36,970 bases of DNA. Source: JBOFBH01 sp051657715 (GTDB lineage: Bacteria; Actinomycetota; Actinomycetes; Actinomycetales; Angustibacteraceae). The notes beneath the pieces were generated by a model. That model made no database searches. It was given only the letters and a program-made list of their open reading frames with translations, and was not told the DNA's origin. The stretch lies in NCBI GenBank assembly GCA_051657715.1, contig JBOFLF010000090.1, positions 1-36,970 of the forward strand. The letters are read 5' to 3'. Position 1 is the stretch's first letter, and every line of letters starts with the position of its first letter. Below are positions 16,090-24,712 of the stretch, piece after piece. The position numbers were made by a program, and so were the translations under genes.

Positions 16090-17925
16090 ATGTCGCCCTA
16101 TGACCTGACGGGGCTGCCGCAGCTGACCATTCGCCTGCTGGCCGCCACGTCCGCCGAGCAGGTGGTCGACGTGGTGGCCGATCTCGGCCGGCCCGTCCTG
16201 GGCGCCGATCTGGTCGGTGTCGTGCTGCGGGAACCAGCCGGCCCCGTAGCGCCGACGGGCCTGTCGTGCAGCTCGTCGACCGCCGTCCGGGGGGAGTGGG
16301 CGAAGCACCCGGTGGACACGTCGCAGCCTGTCCGGGACGTCCTGCGGACCGGTGAACCGGTGCTGCTGCGCGACCGAGCTGAACAGCATCGGCGGTACCC
16401 AGAGCTGGAGCGGTCGCTGCTCGGGACGAACGCGGTAGCTGCGCTCCCCCTGCGAGGCGTTGGCGGCCGGGGCGTTGGCGCGCTGGTGCTGGGATGGTCG
16501 ACGCCCCAGCCCTTCCCGGCCACCGACGTCGAGCTGCTGACCAGTGTGGCCCGGTGCTGCGGCGCAGCCCTGGCGACAGCCGACCGACATCGTGCGCTGA
16601 CCACGGAGCAGGACACGGCACAGCATGCGAGCCTGCTGCTGGAGCTCCAGACGTTGAGCGGGGACCTGGCCCGCGCCACCCAGGTGAGCGAGGTCGCCGA
16701 CGTCGTGGTGTCGATTGCGGCGAAGAGCCTCGGCGCGACCGCCGCCAGCCTGGTGAGCTACGACGAGCACACCGACGTGTGCACCCTGCTGGCCGCGTCC
16801 GGCCTGCCCGCGGAGGGGGTGGCCCGGTGGAGCACGTTCCCCGCCAGCACCTCCCCGCTGGCCGTGGATCAGATCCGCACCCGGCACCCGGTGCTCATCA
16901 CGTCGTTCACCGACCGCGTGGCGCGCTATCCCGAGATGGCCGACAACCAGGTGCCGCAGGAGGCGTGGGCGAACCTGCCGTTGATCGTGGGTGGCCAGGT
17001 CGTCGGGATCGCCGCGTTCGGGTGGGACGAGCCTCGGCAGTTCAGCACCAGCGAGGTGGAGCACCTGACCGCGCTGGCGTCGCACACCGCGATCGCGCTC
17101 GACCGGGCGCACCTGCTGGCCGCGGCCAGCGCGACCGCGGAGACGTTGCAGCGAGCTCTCCTCCCCCAGGCGTCCCCGGTCCCTGGCTGGGAGGTGGGTT
17201 CGGTGTACGCGCCCGCGATCCGGGGCACCCACGTCGGTGGGGACTGGTACGACGTCTTCGAGCTGCCCGGGGGCTTGATCGGACTAGCCCTGGGCGACGT
17301 CGTGGGCAAGGGCGTGCGAGCCGCGGCGATCATGGGTTCGGCGCGCAGCGCGCTGCGCGCCTTCGCCAGCACCGACCCCGACCCGAGCGTCGTGCTGACC
17401 GACCTCGACGTGTTCCTCGACCGCTTCGCCGAGGACACCATGGTCACCTGCTGCTACGCGGTGCTCGACCCCGCCACCGGCGAGCTGCGCTACTGCTCGG
17501 CCGGGCACCCGCCGCCGGTCCTGGCTACCCAGCACGGCTGGCAGTGGTTAGACGAGGCGACCAGCCCGCCGTTGGGGGCAGGCAGCCAGGTTCCTCGGCG
17601 GTCTGCCCGCCTACGGCTGCTCGACGACGCGCCAGCACCCGAGCAGACCGCGCATGGACGGCAGACCTGCCATCGGATGCACCCGGTGCTGGTGCTGTAC
17701 AGCGACGGCCTGGTGGAGCGGTGGACGACGCCGATCACCGCTGGGATGACCGACCTGGCCCGGGCCGCCCGGGACCTGATCTCGGCAGCCGACCTGGAAC
17801 GCGGCCTGCACCGGATGGTCGCCACGCTGCAGCACCCCGACGGCCTGGAGGACGACCGTGCCGTTCTCGCCATCCGTCCCCAGCAACCGACCCGGGATGG
17901 TCAAGCCAGGAGCAAACCGGAGTGA
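16090..17925 (+). CDS. GAF-GAF-SpoIIE (PP2C) serine phosphatase
   Basis: 611 residues from ATG 16090. Two GAF-like sensor domains occupy about residues 5-165 and 185-345 (for example SVARCCGAALATADRHRAL and LTALASHTAIALDRAHLL at their final helices). The PP2C/SpoIIE domain follows from about 360: ALLPQASPVPGWEVGSVYAP, metal-binding Asp in GGDWYD, D in LGDVVGKGVRAAAIMG, SAGHPPPVL, LYSDGLVERW and the final DDRAVLAIRP. Such enzymes dephosphorylate STAS anti-anti-sigma proteins and so release sigma factors. The following HATPase and STAS genes are the expected partners. The GAF domains suggest a small-molecule, redox or light input, but no cofactor residue is evident. Confidence 0.93.
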   Translation: MSPYDLTGLPQLTIRLLAATSAEQVVDVVADLGRPVLGADLVGVVLREPAGPVAPTGLSCSSSTAVRGEWAKHPVDTSQPVRDVLRTGEPVLLRDRAEQHRRYPELERSLLGTNAVAALPLRGVGGRGVGALVLGWSTPQPFPATDVELLTSVARCCGAALATADRHRALTTEQDTAQHASLLLELQTLSGDLARATQVSEVADVVVSIAAKSLGATAASLVSYDEHTDVCTLLAASGLPAEGVARWSTFPASTSPLAVDQIRTRHPVLITSFTDRVARYPEMADNQVPQEAWANLPLIVGGQVVGIAAFGWDEPRQFSTSEVEHLTALASHTAIALDRAHLLAAASATAETLQRALLPQASPVPGWEVGSVYAPAIRGTHVGGDWYDVFELPGGLIGLALGDVVGKGVRAAAIMGSARSALRAFASTDPDPSVVLTDLDVFLDRFAEDTMVTCCYAVLDPATGELRYCSAGHPPPVLATQHGWQWLDEATSPPLGAGSQVPRRSARLRLLDDAPAPEQTAHGRQTCHRMHPVLVLYSDGLVERWTTPITAGMTDLARAARDLISAADLERGLHRMVATLQHPDGLEDDRAVLAIRPQQPTRDGQARSKPE

Positions 17926-18638
17926 CCAGGTCAGGACCGGTAGGAGCGGTGCCCGGCTGCCCCGCCGACACACCACGGCAGGATGCGGACAGCCCTGGCC
18001 GGAGTGAGAATGAAGCGATGCACCCCAGCCGCCCGCCTCCCGCACCGGGCTCCCTTCCCGACCTCGAGCAGCAGTCGTGGCCCATGGACCGGCCCCCACG
18101 GCCCGTGGTCGCTGCCGGGTCAGCCACCACAGACCAGCTTGGCCTGCGGTCGTGGGCTGTGACCGACGCGCGACAGCTTCAAGTCGTCCGAGCTGAGGTG
18201 GTGCGCTCGATGACCGCCCATGGTTCGCCTGACTGGACGTCATCGGTCCGGGACAACGTCGGATCCCGGACTGGCGTGGTGATCGGCGAGCTGGGGGGAA
18301 ACGCCGTCCGGCACGGGCGTCCGCCGGTGGAGGTACGGCTGATCAGGCTTGCCGACGGGTGGTTGCTCGAAGTGTTGGACGGCGCACCCGAGCACCCTCC
18401 CGGTCCCCGGTCCGGGCACGTCGACGCAGAGGGCGGATTCGGTCTCGGCCTGGTGCGGACGCTGGCGAGATCGGTCGGGTGGTGGGCCGAGGACGGTCGC
18501 AAGGTGGTGTGGGCGCACGTGGGTGACCAGCCACCGACCTCCCTGTTGAGCACCCTCGACCGCCACCTGATCACAGCGCCAGACGGGTGTGAAGCGCGGC
18601 GGGACGAACCTCAACGCGACACCGAAGAGGAACCGTGA
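17922..18638 (+). CDS. HATPase anti-sigma factor/serine kinase (RsbW/SpoIIAB-like)
   Basis: 238 residues from GTG 17922, which overlaps the phosphatase stop (GTGA) and has aggag nine bases upstream; ATG 18018 (206 residues) is a fair alternative because the first 60 residues are low complexity. The GHKL ATPase domain spans about 75-200: N-box GELGGNAVRHGRPPVEV (E, N and H in place), VLDGAPEHPPGP, and G2 box EGGFGLGLVRTLA. Kinases of this type bind a sigma factor or phosphorylate STAS antagonists. The position between the phosphatase and STAS genes makes a partner-switching unit. No sigma factor gene is present in the window. Confidence 0.88.
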   Translation: MTRSGPVGAVPGCPADTPRQDADSPGRSENEAMHPSRPPPAPGSLPDLEQQSWPMDRPPRPVVAAGSATTDQLGLRSWAVTDARQLQVVRAEVVRSMTAHGSPDWTSSVRDNVGSRTGVVIGELGGNAVRHGRPPVEVRLIRLADGWLLEVLDGAPEHPPGPRSGHVDAEGGFGLGLVRTLARSVGWWAEDGRKVVWAHVGDQPPTSLLSTLDRHLITAPDGCEARRDEPQRDTEEEP

Positions 18639-18678
18639 GAACGTGGCCGCCGAAGTTCGGAGGTACGGAGGTGGGCAG

Positions 18679-19152
18679 GTGACAGAAACCGCGACGGTGG
18701 ACCGGTCCGGTCAGCGCCCAGTCGTGCACTTGACCGGTTCGGTGGACCTCTACACCAGCTCGCACGTACGGCAGGTACTCACCGAGACCATGACGAAAAA
18801 GCCTGCGGCACCAGCGCATCCGGTGCCGGAGAACGTCGCGCGGGAAGACGCCATGCCAGGGATTGTCGCGCGGGAAGACGCCGTGCCAGGGAATACGGTG
18901 CAGGGGAGTGCTACCCCGGAGAACACCGACATCGTGGTGAACGCGGCGGGAGTCACGATCATCGACTCGGCCGGGCTCGGCGTCCTGGTGACGGTCGCGC
19001 GGCGAGCTCGTGCGGCCGGTGGTGAGCTCCGCTTGGCCAGTTGCCCCCCAGCCATGCGGGAACTGCTCGGGATCACCGCTCTAGACCAGGTGTTCCGGCT
19101 CTACGACACGGTGGAAGACGCCCTGGCCGCGACGAGCACGGCCTCGGCATGA
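18679..19152 (+). CDS. STAS-domain anti-sigma factor antagonist with repeat insertion
   Basis: 157 residues from GTG 18679, chosen for its ggagg site seven bases upstream; the frame opens earlier, inside the previous gene. STAS fold: PVVHLTGSVDLYTSSHVRQV, then VVNAAGVTIIDSAGLGVLV with Ser97 in the D-S-A-G-L motif as the likely phosphorylation site, and ALDQVFRLYDTVEDALA. A normal STAS protein is about 110 residues; the excess is an insertion at about 41-83 containing a duplicated VAREDAxPGx unit. The insertion falls between the first helix and the next strand, where a loop could tolerate it. Expected substrate of the upstream kinase and phosphatase. Confidence 0.88.
   Translation: MTETATVDRSGQRPVVHLTGSVDLYTSSHVRQVLTETMTKKPAAPAHPVPENVAREDAMPGIVAREDAVPGNTVQGSATPENTDIVVNAAGVTIIDSAGLGVLVTVARRARAAGGELRLASCPPAMRELLGITALDQVFRLYDTVEDALAATSTASA
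18835..18894 (+). repeat. 30-bp tandem duplication inside the STAS gene
   Basis: Units 18835-18864 and 18865-18894 share gtcgcgcgggaagacgcc and differ at only a few bases. They encode VAREDAMPGI and VAREDAVPGN, in frame. Confidence 0.9.
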
Positions 19153-19243
19153 GGCGTTCGGACAGTTCCCACCACGAGGTGGCCGGGCCGGTGGCCAGCA
19201 TGAGATTCCGGCCCTTGAGGGGGCTGGGCATGAGGGGTCACCG

Positions 19244-19912
19244 ATGAGTTCTGCGGACCAGCTCGACGGGCTCGAAAAGCCTGACCCGCCTCAGCATCCT
19301 TCGGCCGAGACCGGTCCGTCAGACGAGATCGACCTGGCCGCTGTCGTGGACGATCTCGCGGCCGAGCTGCTGCCTCCAGGCCTGACCGTGACGCTGACCG
19401 ATGACGTGGTTGCGCCCATGGGTTCTGCGGGCGAGACCGGCACGCTGCGGATGCCGCTGCTGGTCAACGACACGACCTTGGGCTGGCTGGTCGTGCAGGC
19501 CGATCACCCCGAGCAGCTGCGCGACCCGGACACCCTCGCAGCGGTGTCCCACCTCGCCTCGGTCACCGCCCTGTCGCGGCACCTCAACCAGGACCGGCAC
19601 CAGGCCCTTCGTACCGTCGACCAGCTGCACGAGGCCCTGACCAGCAGGGCCTCCATCGACATGGCCAAGGGCGTGGTGATCGCCGCCACCCGGTGCTCCC
19701 CGGAGGAGGCGTTCGGCGTCCTGCGGCAGCTGAGCCAGCAGCAGAACCGCAAGCTGCGGCAGGTGGCCGCCGATGTCGTGGCGGCCGCCCGCAGCGGTGT
19801 CGCGGTTCCGGTGCTCAACCGAGGCCGGACGGACGGTCGCGCAGCGCGGGCGCCCGGTGGCGGCGCGACGATCGCGGATCTCGTCGATCACAACGCTCGA
19901 CCGTCGACCTGA
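19244..19912 (+). CDS. GAF-like/ANTAR domain RNA-binding regulator
   Basis: 222 residues from ATG 19244 with gaggggt upstream. Residues about 28-120 form a reduced GAF-like domain (LTVTLTDDV, LGWLVVQADHPEQL, AAVSHLASVTALSRHL). The ANTAR domain lies at about 125-185: QLHEALTSRASIDMAKGVVI and EEAFGVLRQLSQQQNRKLRQ then VAADVV. ANTAR proteins bind paired hairpins in nascent RNA and prevent termination. Such regulators often accompany SpoIIE/STAS stress modules in actinomycetes. Same strand and 91 bases after the STAS gene, so probably co-transcribed. A Gly/Arg-rich tail follows the ANTAR domain. Confidence 0.88.
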   Translation: MSSADQLDGLEKPDPPQHPSAETGPSDEIDLAAVVDDLAAELLPPGLTVTLTDDVVAPMGSAGETGTLRMPLLVNDTTLGWLVVQADHPEQLRDPDTLAAVSHLASVTALSRHLNQDRHQALRTVDQLHEALTSRASIDMAKGVVIAATRCSPEEAFGVLRQLSQQQNRKLRQVAADVVAAARSGVAVPVLNRGRTDGRAARAPGGGATIADLVDHNARPST

Positions 19913-19930
19913 TCCCCCGAGGCTGATCTG

Positions 19931-20365
19931 CTAGAGGGTGTCGACGGGCCAGGCGATCTCGTCGATCGCCGCCTTCACGGTGGAGACCACCGGCACCGGG
20001 CCGACCGCATTGGTCAAGGTGATCAGGTCGTGCGCGATGCTCCCCTGCGGCGCCACCACCACCAGGCGAGGCGCCCCAGTGGGGTGCCCGGCATCCGGTT
20101 TCCCGGATTGCGGCTGCCCAGTGCCGTGCTGTTCGCCGTGGGTCGAGGTGCGCTGCACGGCCCGCCGCAGCATCCGAACGCCCTGGCTGTCCAAATAGTC
20201 CAGCGCCGACAGGTCGATCACCAGGGACGACGAGCTGCGCGTGCCAGCCAGTAACTGCTCCTCCAGCTGCTCGACGTTCGACAGGTCCACCTCACCGAAG
20301 AAGCTGGCCACCGTCCAGCCGTCACGGCGGTAGTCCAGGTCCAGACGGGCGGGGGGCTCAGTCAT
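19931..20365 (-). CDS. STAS-domain anti-sigma factor antagonist
   Basis: 144 residues from ATG 20365 with aggag six bases upstream; it overlaps the end of the PAS-GAF-SpoIIE gene by eight bases, so the two are coupled. STAS pattern: GWTVASFFGEVDLSNVEQLE, LVIDLSALDYLDSQGVRMLR with Ser60 as the likely phosphorylated residue, and VVVAPQGSIAHDLITLTNAV. A Gly/Gln/His-rich insertion (THGEQHGTGQPQSGKPDAG) occupies about 74-92 in a loop. Probable substrate of the coupled phosphatase. The kinase of this pair is not adjacent; the HATPase encoded at 17922-18638 could serve both. Confidence 0.9.
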   Translation of the reverse strand: MTEPPARLDLDYRRDGWTVASFFGEVDLSNVEQLEEQLLAGTRSSSSLVIDLSALDYLDSQGVRMLRRAVQRTSTHGEQHGTGQPQSGKPDAGHPTGAPRLVVVAPQGSIAHDLITLTNAVGPVPVVSTVKAAIDEIAWPVDTL

Positions 20366-23141
20366 GGCGAACTCCTGCTGGTCGTACGGGAACGACGGCT
20401 GCTCGTACGGGAACGACGGCCGCCGCTGACCGTGAACCGACCAATGCTGATCCCGGAGCTTGCTGAGCCAGCGTGTCCGTCACCGGGGCGAATCGCAAAC
20501 CCGCGATCACCACGTCGTCGGCGAGGTGCTCGGGGGCGATCCGGGCTAACGTCCGATCGAGCACCTCGGACAGCGGCCGGTCGTGCAGGTCCGACAGCAC
20601 AGCGGCCAACCGGTCGATCCCGGTGCCGAGATGCTCCCGGCGTCGCTCGACCAGGCCGTCGGTGTAGAGCACCACGAGAGAACCAGGCCGCAACCGCACC
20701 CTGCCGACCTGTCGATCGGGGGTGTCCGCTGATCCCAGGGGTGGTGACTGGGCACCCCGCAGCATCGTGGTGGAGCCGTCGGGGTCGATCACCAGGACCG
20801 GGGGGTGCCCAGCCGAGGAGTGCTCGAGCACCCCGGTGGCCGGGTCGATCACGATGCAGGTCGCGGTGGCGAAGTCGGTGCCATCCGGGCCGCGCGCACA
20901 CTGCTCGAGAGCATCCAGCAACACCGCCGGGCTCGGCTCCAGTCGAGTGGCCAGGGCAGCCGTAGCGGCTCGCAGCCGGCCCATCGCGGCGGCCGAGTCG
21001 AGGTGGTGGCCGACCACGTCGCCGACCATCACGCCGACCTTGCCGTCCGGCCAGGCGAACGAGTCGTACCAGTCGCCGCCCACCTCCAGCAGCGCGTCAG
21101 CCGCCCGGTAGCGGGCCTCGATCCGCAGGTCGCGGTGGCTGACCAGACGGTCGGGCAGCAGGGCGCGTTGCAGCCGGACCGCGATGTCGTGCTCGGCGCG
21201 ACGCAGCCTGGTCGCCGCGAGCACCAGGCCCACCCGATCGGCGGTCTCGACGAGGAAGGCGAGGTCGCCGTCGTCGTAGGGACCACGGGCAGGGGCGGAC
21301 AACCCCACCACCAGCACCCCGTGCTCATCGCCGCCGAGGTGCAGGGGCACCGCCGTCGCCGAGGAGACCGCCGACACCGCGGATGGGGGTCCGACCCGCG
21401 GTGCGTCCGGCTCCTGCTGTGCGAACCGACGGAGATCTTCGACGACGTCCGCGGGAGCAGCGGCCTGCTCGCCGGAGACGGTCACCGCGGCCTGCTCGCC
21501 AGAGATGATCACCGCCGCATGATCGGCCACCCGGGGAACCAGCGCCCGGGTCAGGCGCTCCAGCTGAGCCTGCGGGGTGGGTGCCTGCTCCAGGTCGGCG
21601 AGCAGCTCGGCGACCAGCTGAGCCCGAATGCTCTCGGCCCGCAGTGCTTGATCGGCGCGCGCCTGCTCCACAGCGGTACGGATCGGCTCGGCGGCGGCCT
21701 CGATCGCGGCCACCTCGTCGTCGGACCAGTGAAGCGGCTGAGAGTTCTCCACGACCAGCGCCGCCTGTAGCCGACCCCGGGACAGCAGCGGCACGAACAC
21801 CACTGCCGCCGTGCCGACCTGGTCGGCGGCGATCCGCTCGTCCTCGTCGACCCGTGGATCGGTCCGCACATCGGACACCACCACGGTGCGCCCGTCTCGC
21901 AGCTCGGCCAAAGTCGACGACGAGTCGCTCAGTCGCTGTTCGCCGGCCCCAGCCGGCCGATGTTCACCGCCGGCCCCAGCCGGCCGATGTTCACCGCCGG
22001 CCCCAGCCGGTCCACGCACCAGCCCGCCGTCGCGGTCGACCTCGATGTAGGACACCCGGCTCGCGCCGACGTGGTCGCGCAGCAGGTCGCTGGCCCGCCG
22101 GACCACCTCGCTCGGCTCGTCGACGGTGCGGACCGTGTCGGACAACCGAGCCCGGAACTCGTGCAAGGCAGCCGCCGAGCGCAAGGTCTGCTCAGCGTCG
22201 ATTCGATCGGTGATGTCGGCGCTGACACCGAGATGGCCGACGTACTCGCCGTCGGCGCTGAAGCGAGGTTGACCCCAGCACTCCAACCATCGCCAGGCGC
22301 CGTCGGCCCGACGTGCCCGCAGCGCACTCTGGAACGGACGCCGGGCCTGCACCGCGGCGGCCAAACCGGCCACGGACGCGGGGATGTCCTCCGGGTGGGT
22401 GAGCTGCTGCCACCGGTCGTCGCCCATCTGCTCGCGGGTGACCCCGAAATAGCTGCAGTACGTGTTGTTGACCCAGGACTGACGACCCTCGGCGTCGTGC
22501 TGCCAGACCAGCAGCGGCAAGTGATCGATCAAGCTGCGGAGGCGTTCCTCGCTCGCGCGTAGGGCCTGCTGCACGTCGTGCTCGGTGGTCTGGTCGCGGA
22601 AGATGACGACGAACCGGCCGCGGGGAGCGACCGCGACCGCAACCACGTCGAACCACCGGCCCATCGCGTCCGAGCCCTGCTCGAAGCGCAACGTCTCGCC
22701 GTCCAGCGCCACCCGGGCGTAGGTGTCGATCCAGCTGCGCTCGAGGCCTGGCACCAGCTCCAACGCGGTGCGCCCGACCGGGTCGACCAGCCCGGTCATC
22801 CGCTCGAACTGGGGGTTGACCTCGAGAAAGCGGTAGTCGGTGGCCCGGCCTCGGTCGTCCACCACCATCTCGGCGAGGCAGTAGCCCTCGTCGATCACGT
22901 TGAACACCGCGCTCAAGCGCTGCTCGCCACGCTCACCACCGCCGACGCCTTCCACCGGCGTCGCGGTGTCCTCGACGGGCGAGTCCGTGCGTGACACGTC
23001 CCGCAGGTCGGCTGGCTGGAGGCCGCGACGATCCCCGGATGGAACGCCACCGCCGACGGTGGCGTCGTCCTGAACCTCGCGGGGACGAGTCGGGTCGACG
23101 CTGATGGGTATCGGGCTCCTCAGTGAGGGTGTTTGGTTCAT
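20358..23141 (-). CDS. PAS-PAS-GAF-GAF-SpoIIE (PP2C) multi-sensor phosphatase
   Basis: 927 residues from ATG 23141 (ggag just upstream). After a disordered N terminus come a PAS domain at about 72-190 (FNVIDEGYCLAEMVV), a second PAS/PAC at about 195-318 (LPLLVWQHDAEGRQSWVNNT, VGHLGVSADITDRIDAEQTL), a GAF at about 330-480 with a triplicated PAGAGGEHR insertion, a second GAF-like region at about 510-645, and the PP2C/SpoIIE domain at about 660-885. Metal ligands are in GGDWYDSFAWPDG, MVGDVVGHHLDSAAAMG, LYTDGLVERR and DDVVIAGLRF. The usual GxGxxAA after GDV reads GHHLDSAA here. Likely a cytoplasmic stress sensor acting on the STAS protein encoded next to it. The C terminus carries a short VVPVRAAVVPVRPAG repeat. 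Confidence 0.93.
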   Translation of the reverse strand: MNQTPSLRSPIPISVDPTRPREVQDDATVGGGVPSGDRRGLQPADLRDVSRTDSPVEDTATPVEGVGGGERGEQRLSAVFNVIDEGYCLAEMVVDDRGRATDYRFLEVNPQFERMTGLVDPVGRTALELVPGLERSWIDTYARVALDGETLRFEQGSDAMGRWFDVVAVAVAPRGRFVVIFRDQTTEHDVQQALRASEERLRSLIDHLPLLVWQHDAEGRQSWVNNTYCSYFGVTREQMGDDRWQQLTHPEDIPASVAGLAAAVQARRPFQSALRARRADGAWRWLECWGQPRFSADGEYVGHLGVSADITDRIDAEQTLRSAAALHEFRARLSDTVRTVDEPSEVVRRASDLLRDHVGASRVSYIEVDRDGGLVRGPAGAGGEHRPAGAGGEHRPAGAGEQRLSDSSSTLAELRDGRTVVVSDVRTDPRVDEDERIAADQVGTAAVVFVPLLSRGRLQAALVVENSQPLHWSDDEVAAIEAAAEPIRTAVEQARADQALRAESIRAQLVAELLADLEQAPTPQAQLERLTRALVPRVADHAAVIISGEQAAVTVSGEQAAAPADVVEDLRRFAQQEPDAPRVGPPSAVSAVSSATAVPLHLGGDEHGVLVVGLSAPARGPYDDGDLAFLVETADRVGLVLAATRLRRAEHDIAVRLQRALLPDRLVSHRDLRIEARYRAADALLEVGGDWYDSFAWPDGKVGVMVGDVVGHHLDSAAAMGRLRAATAALATRLEPSPAVLLDALEQCARGPDGTDFATATCIVIDPATGVLEHSSAGHPPVLVIDPDGSTTMLRGAQSPPLGSADTPDRQVGRVRLRPGSLVVLYTDGLVERRREHLGTGIDRLAAVLSDLHDRPLSEVLDRTLARIAPEHLADDVVIAGLRFAPVTDTLAQQAPGSALVGSRSAAAVVPVRAAVVPVRPAGVRHD
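20382..20420 (-). repeat. 21-bp direct repeat at the 3' end of the phosphatase gene
   Basis: tcgtacgggaacgacggc occurs at 20382-20399 and 20403-20420, spacing 21, in frame, encoding the duplicated AVVPVR near the C terminus. Confidence 0.8.
21942..22013 (-). repeat. 27-bp tandem repeat (2.7 copies) inside a GAF domain
   Basis: Two identical 27-base units (21942-21968 and 21969-21995) and a partial third (from 21996) encode PAGAGGEHR twice plus a degenerate PAGAGEQR within the GAF region of the phosphatase. Confidence 0.92.
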
Positions 23142-23237
23142 GCTCCAGTCCCGTCCACCCTAATGATCCGCGACCGTTCGTAAAACGGAGGTGGTCGCGG
23201 CGCATGATCGTCGAAGCGCTGGGTATGGCAACCGGCG
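23142..23237. promoter_or_regulatory. Divergent intergenic region: phosphatase / APC permease
   Basis: 96 bases serve both genes. A GGGTAT hexamer (23221-23226), the -10 form of SigB/SigF-type stress sigma factors, lies 11 bases before the permease ATG. No matching GTTT-like -35 is seen at the expected 13-16 bases, and a start there would leave an almost leaderless message. Treat as weak. Confidence 0.25.
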
Positions 23238-24626
23238 ATGTCACCATCGATCCGCCGACCCGACGGCGTTCTTGACGACGCGACGGCCCCAGCTCTGCGC
23301 CGGGCGATCAGCGGGCGCCTGTTGTTCCTCTTCATCCTCGGGGACGTGCTGGGCGCCGGGGTGTACGTGTTGATCGGCGACATCGCCGGCGAGGTGGGTG
23401 GAGCGGTGTGGCTCCCGCTGCTGGTGGCCCTCGTCCTGGCGCTGCTCACCGCGGCGTCCTACGCCGAGCTGGTCACGACGTACCCACGGGCGGCCGGGGC
23501 GGCGGCATTCGCTGGGCAGGCATACCGCCACCAGACGGTGGCCTTCATCGTCGGCGCTTGCATGCTGGCCGCCGGGCTCACCAGTGCCGCCGGCCTCGCG
23601 GTGGCGTTCTCCGGGCAGTACCTGCAGCAGCTGTCGGACGTCCCGCAAGCGCCCGTCGCGCTCGGCCTGCTGCTCGTGATCGCGCTGGTGAACGTGCGAG
23701 GAATCGCGGAGTCATTGCGGGCCAACGTGATCATGACCGTGGTAGAGGTGAGCGGCCTGCTGCTGGTGGTGGCGCTCGGCGCCGTGGTCCTGGGCCGCGG
23801 CGACGGCCGACCGGAGCAGCTGGTCCAGTTCGATCACGGTGGATCGCCGCTACCGGCGGTGCTGGCCGCCGCGCTCCTGGCGTTCTACTCCTACGTGGGT
23901 TTCGAGACGTCGGCGAACGTCGCGGAAGAGGTACGCGACGTTCGCGGGACGTACCCGCGAGCGCTGTTCGGGTCGCTGCTCACCGCCGGGCTGGTGTACG
24001 TCCTGGTGGGAGCCGCGGTGGCGGTAGCGGTTCCCGCGGACCTCCTGGCCCGGTCCGGATCGGACGGCGAGACCACTCCCCTGCTGCGCGTGGTCCAGGC
24101 CGCGGACGTGGGCATCCCCGCCGAGGTGTTCAGCGTGATCGCCCTGGTGGCGGTCGGCAACGGTGCGCTGCTCACCATGATCATGACCAGCCGACTGACC
24201 TACGGCATGAGCCGTGAACAGCTGCTACCCGCCGTGCTGCACCAGGTGCTGCCGGGACGCCGGACACCAGCGGTCGCGATCGTGGCCACGACCGCGGTGG
24301 CCATGGTGCTGGCCGCGACCGGCACGGTCGCCTCCCTGGCCCGGACCGTGGTGCTGTTGCTGCTGGTGGTTTTCATCAGCACGAACCTGGCGGTCCTGGT
24401 GCTGCGCTACACCCGGCGTCACACACCCGACCGCCACGCCGCGGCGCAGGAGCAGCCCCTGGGCCATTTCCGCGCCCCGACGATCCTGCCGGTACTGGCG
24501 CTGGCCAGCTGCGTGGCCTTGCTGACCCAGCAGGACGCCGGCTCCTGGGCTCGGGCCGCCAGCCTCATCGGGGTGATCACGGTCATCTATCTGGTAACCC
24601 GTGCCGTAGGCCGCCGTCCTTCGTGA
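23238..24626 (+). CDS. APC-family amino acid permease
   Basis: 462 residues from ATG 23238, with about 12 membrane helices. The first helix carries the APC signature ILGDVLGAGVYVLIGDIAG; FYSYVGFETSANVAEEVRD is the helix-6 region of the amino acid-polyamine-organocation family, and LTMIMTSRLTYGMSREQLLP a cytoplasmic loop. Length is normal. It imports or exchanges amino acids or amines across the cytoplasmic membrane; specificity is not readable. It is divergent from the stress phosphatase. Confidence 0.92.
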   Translation: MSPSIRRPDGVLDDATAPALRRAISGRLLFLFILGDVLGAGVYVLIGDIAGEVGGAVWLPLLVALVLALLTAASYAELVTTYPRAAGAAAFAGQAYRHQTVAFIVGACMLAAGLTSAAGLAVAFSGQYLQQLSDVPQAPVALGLLLVIALVNVRGIAESLRANVIMTVVEVSGLLLVVALGAVVLGRGDGRPEQLVQFDHGGSPLPAVLAAALLAFYSYVGFETSANVAEEVRDVRGTYPRALFGSLLTAGLVYVLVGAAVAVAVPADLLARSGSDGETTPLLRVVQAADVGIPAEVFSVIALVAVGNGALLTMIMTSRLTYGMSREQLLPAVLHQVLPGRRTPAVAIVATTAVAMVLAATGTVASLARTVVLLLLVVFISTNLAVLVLRYTRRHTPDRHAAAQEQPLGHFRAPTILPVLALASCVALLTQQDAGSWARAASLIGVITVIYLVTRAVGRRPS

Positions 24627-24712
24627 CCCAATTGCCGCACGCCCCTGAAGCGCTCATCGGGTGCGGGGCAGCCGCCGCCCGAGTCAACGGCCGCCAGGTC
24701 GTGCTGCCCAGG

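Noticed and set aside
16494..17921. Long frame running through the first phosphatase into the HATPase gene
   Set aside because: Only the part from 17922 (or 18018) shows the HATPase pattern; the upstream part is an out-of-frame shadow of the GAF/SpoIIE gene.
21942..22013. Repeat array considered as a CRISPR
   Set aside because: Units are head-to-tail without unique spacers, in frame inside a protein gene, and there are no cas genes.
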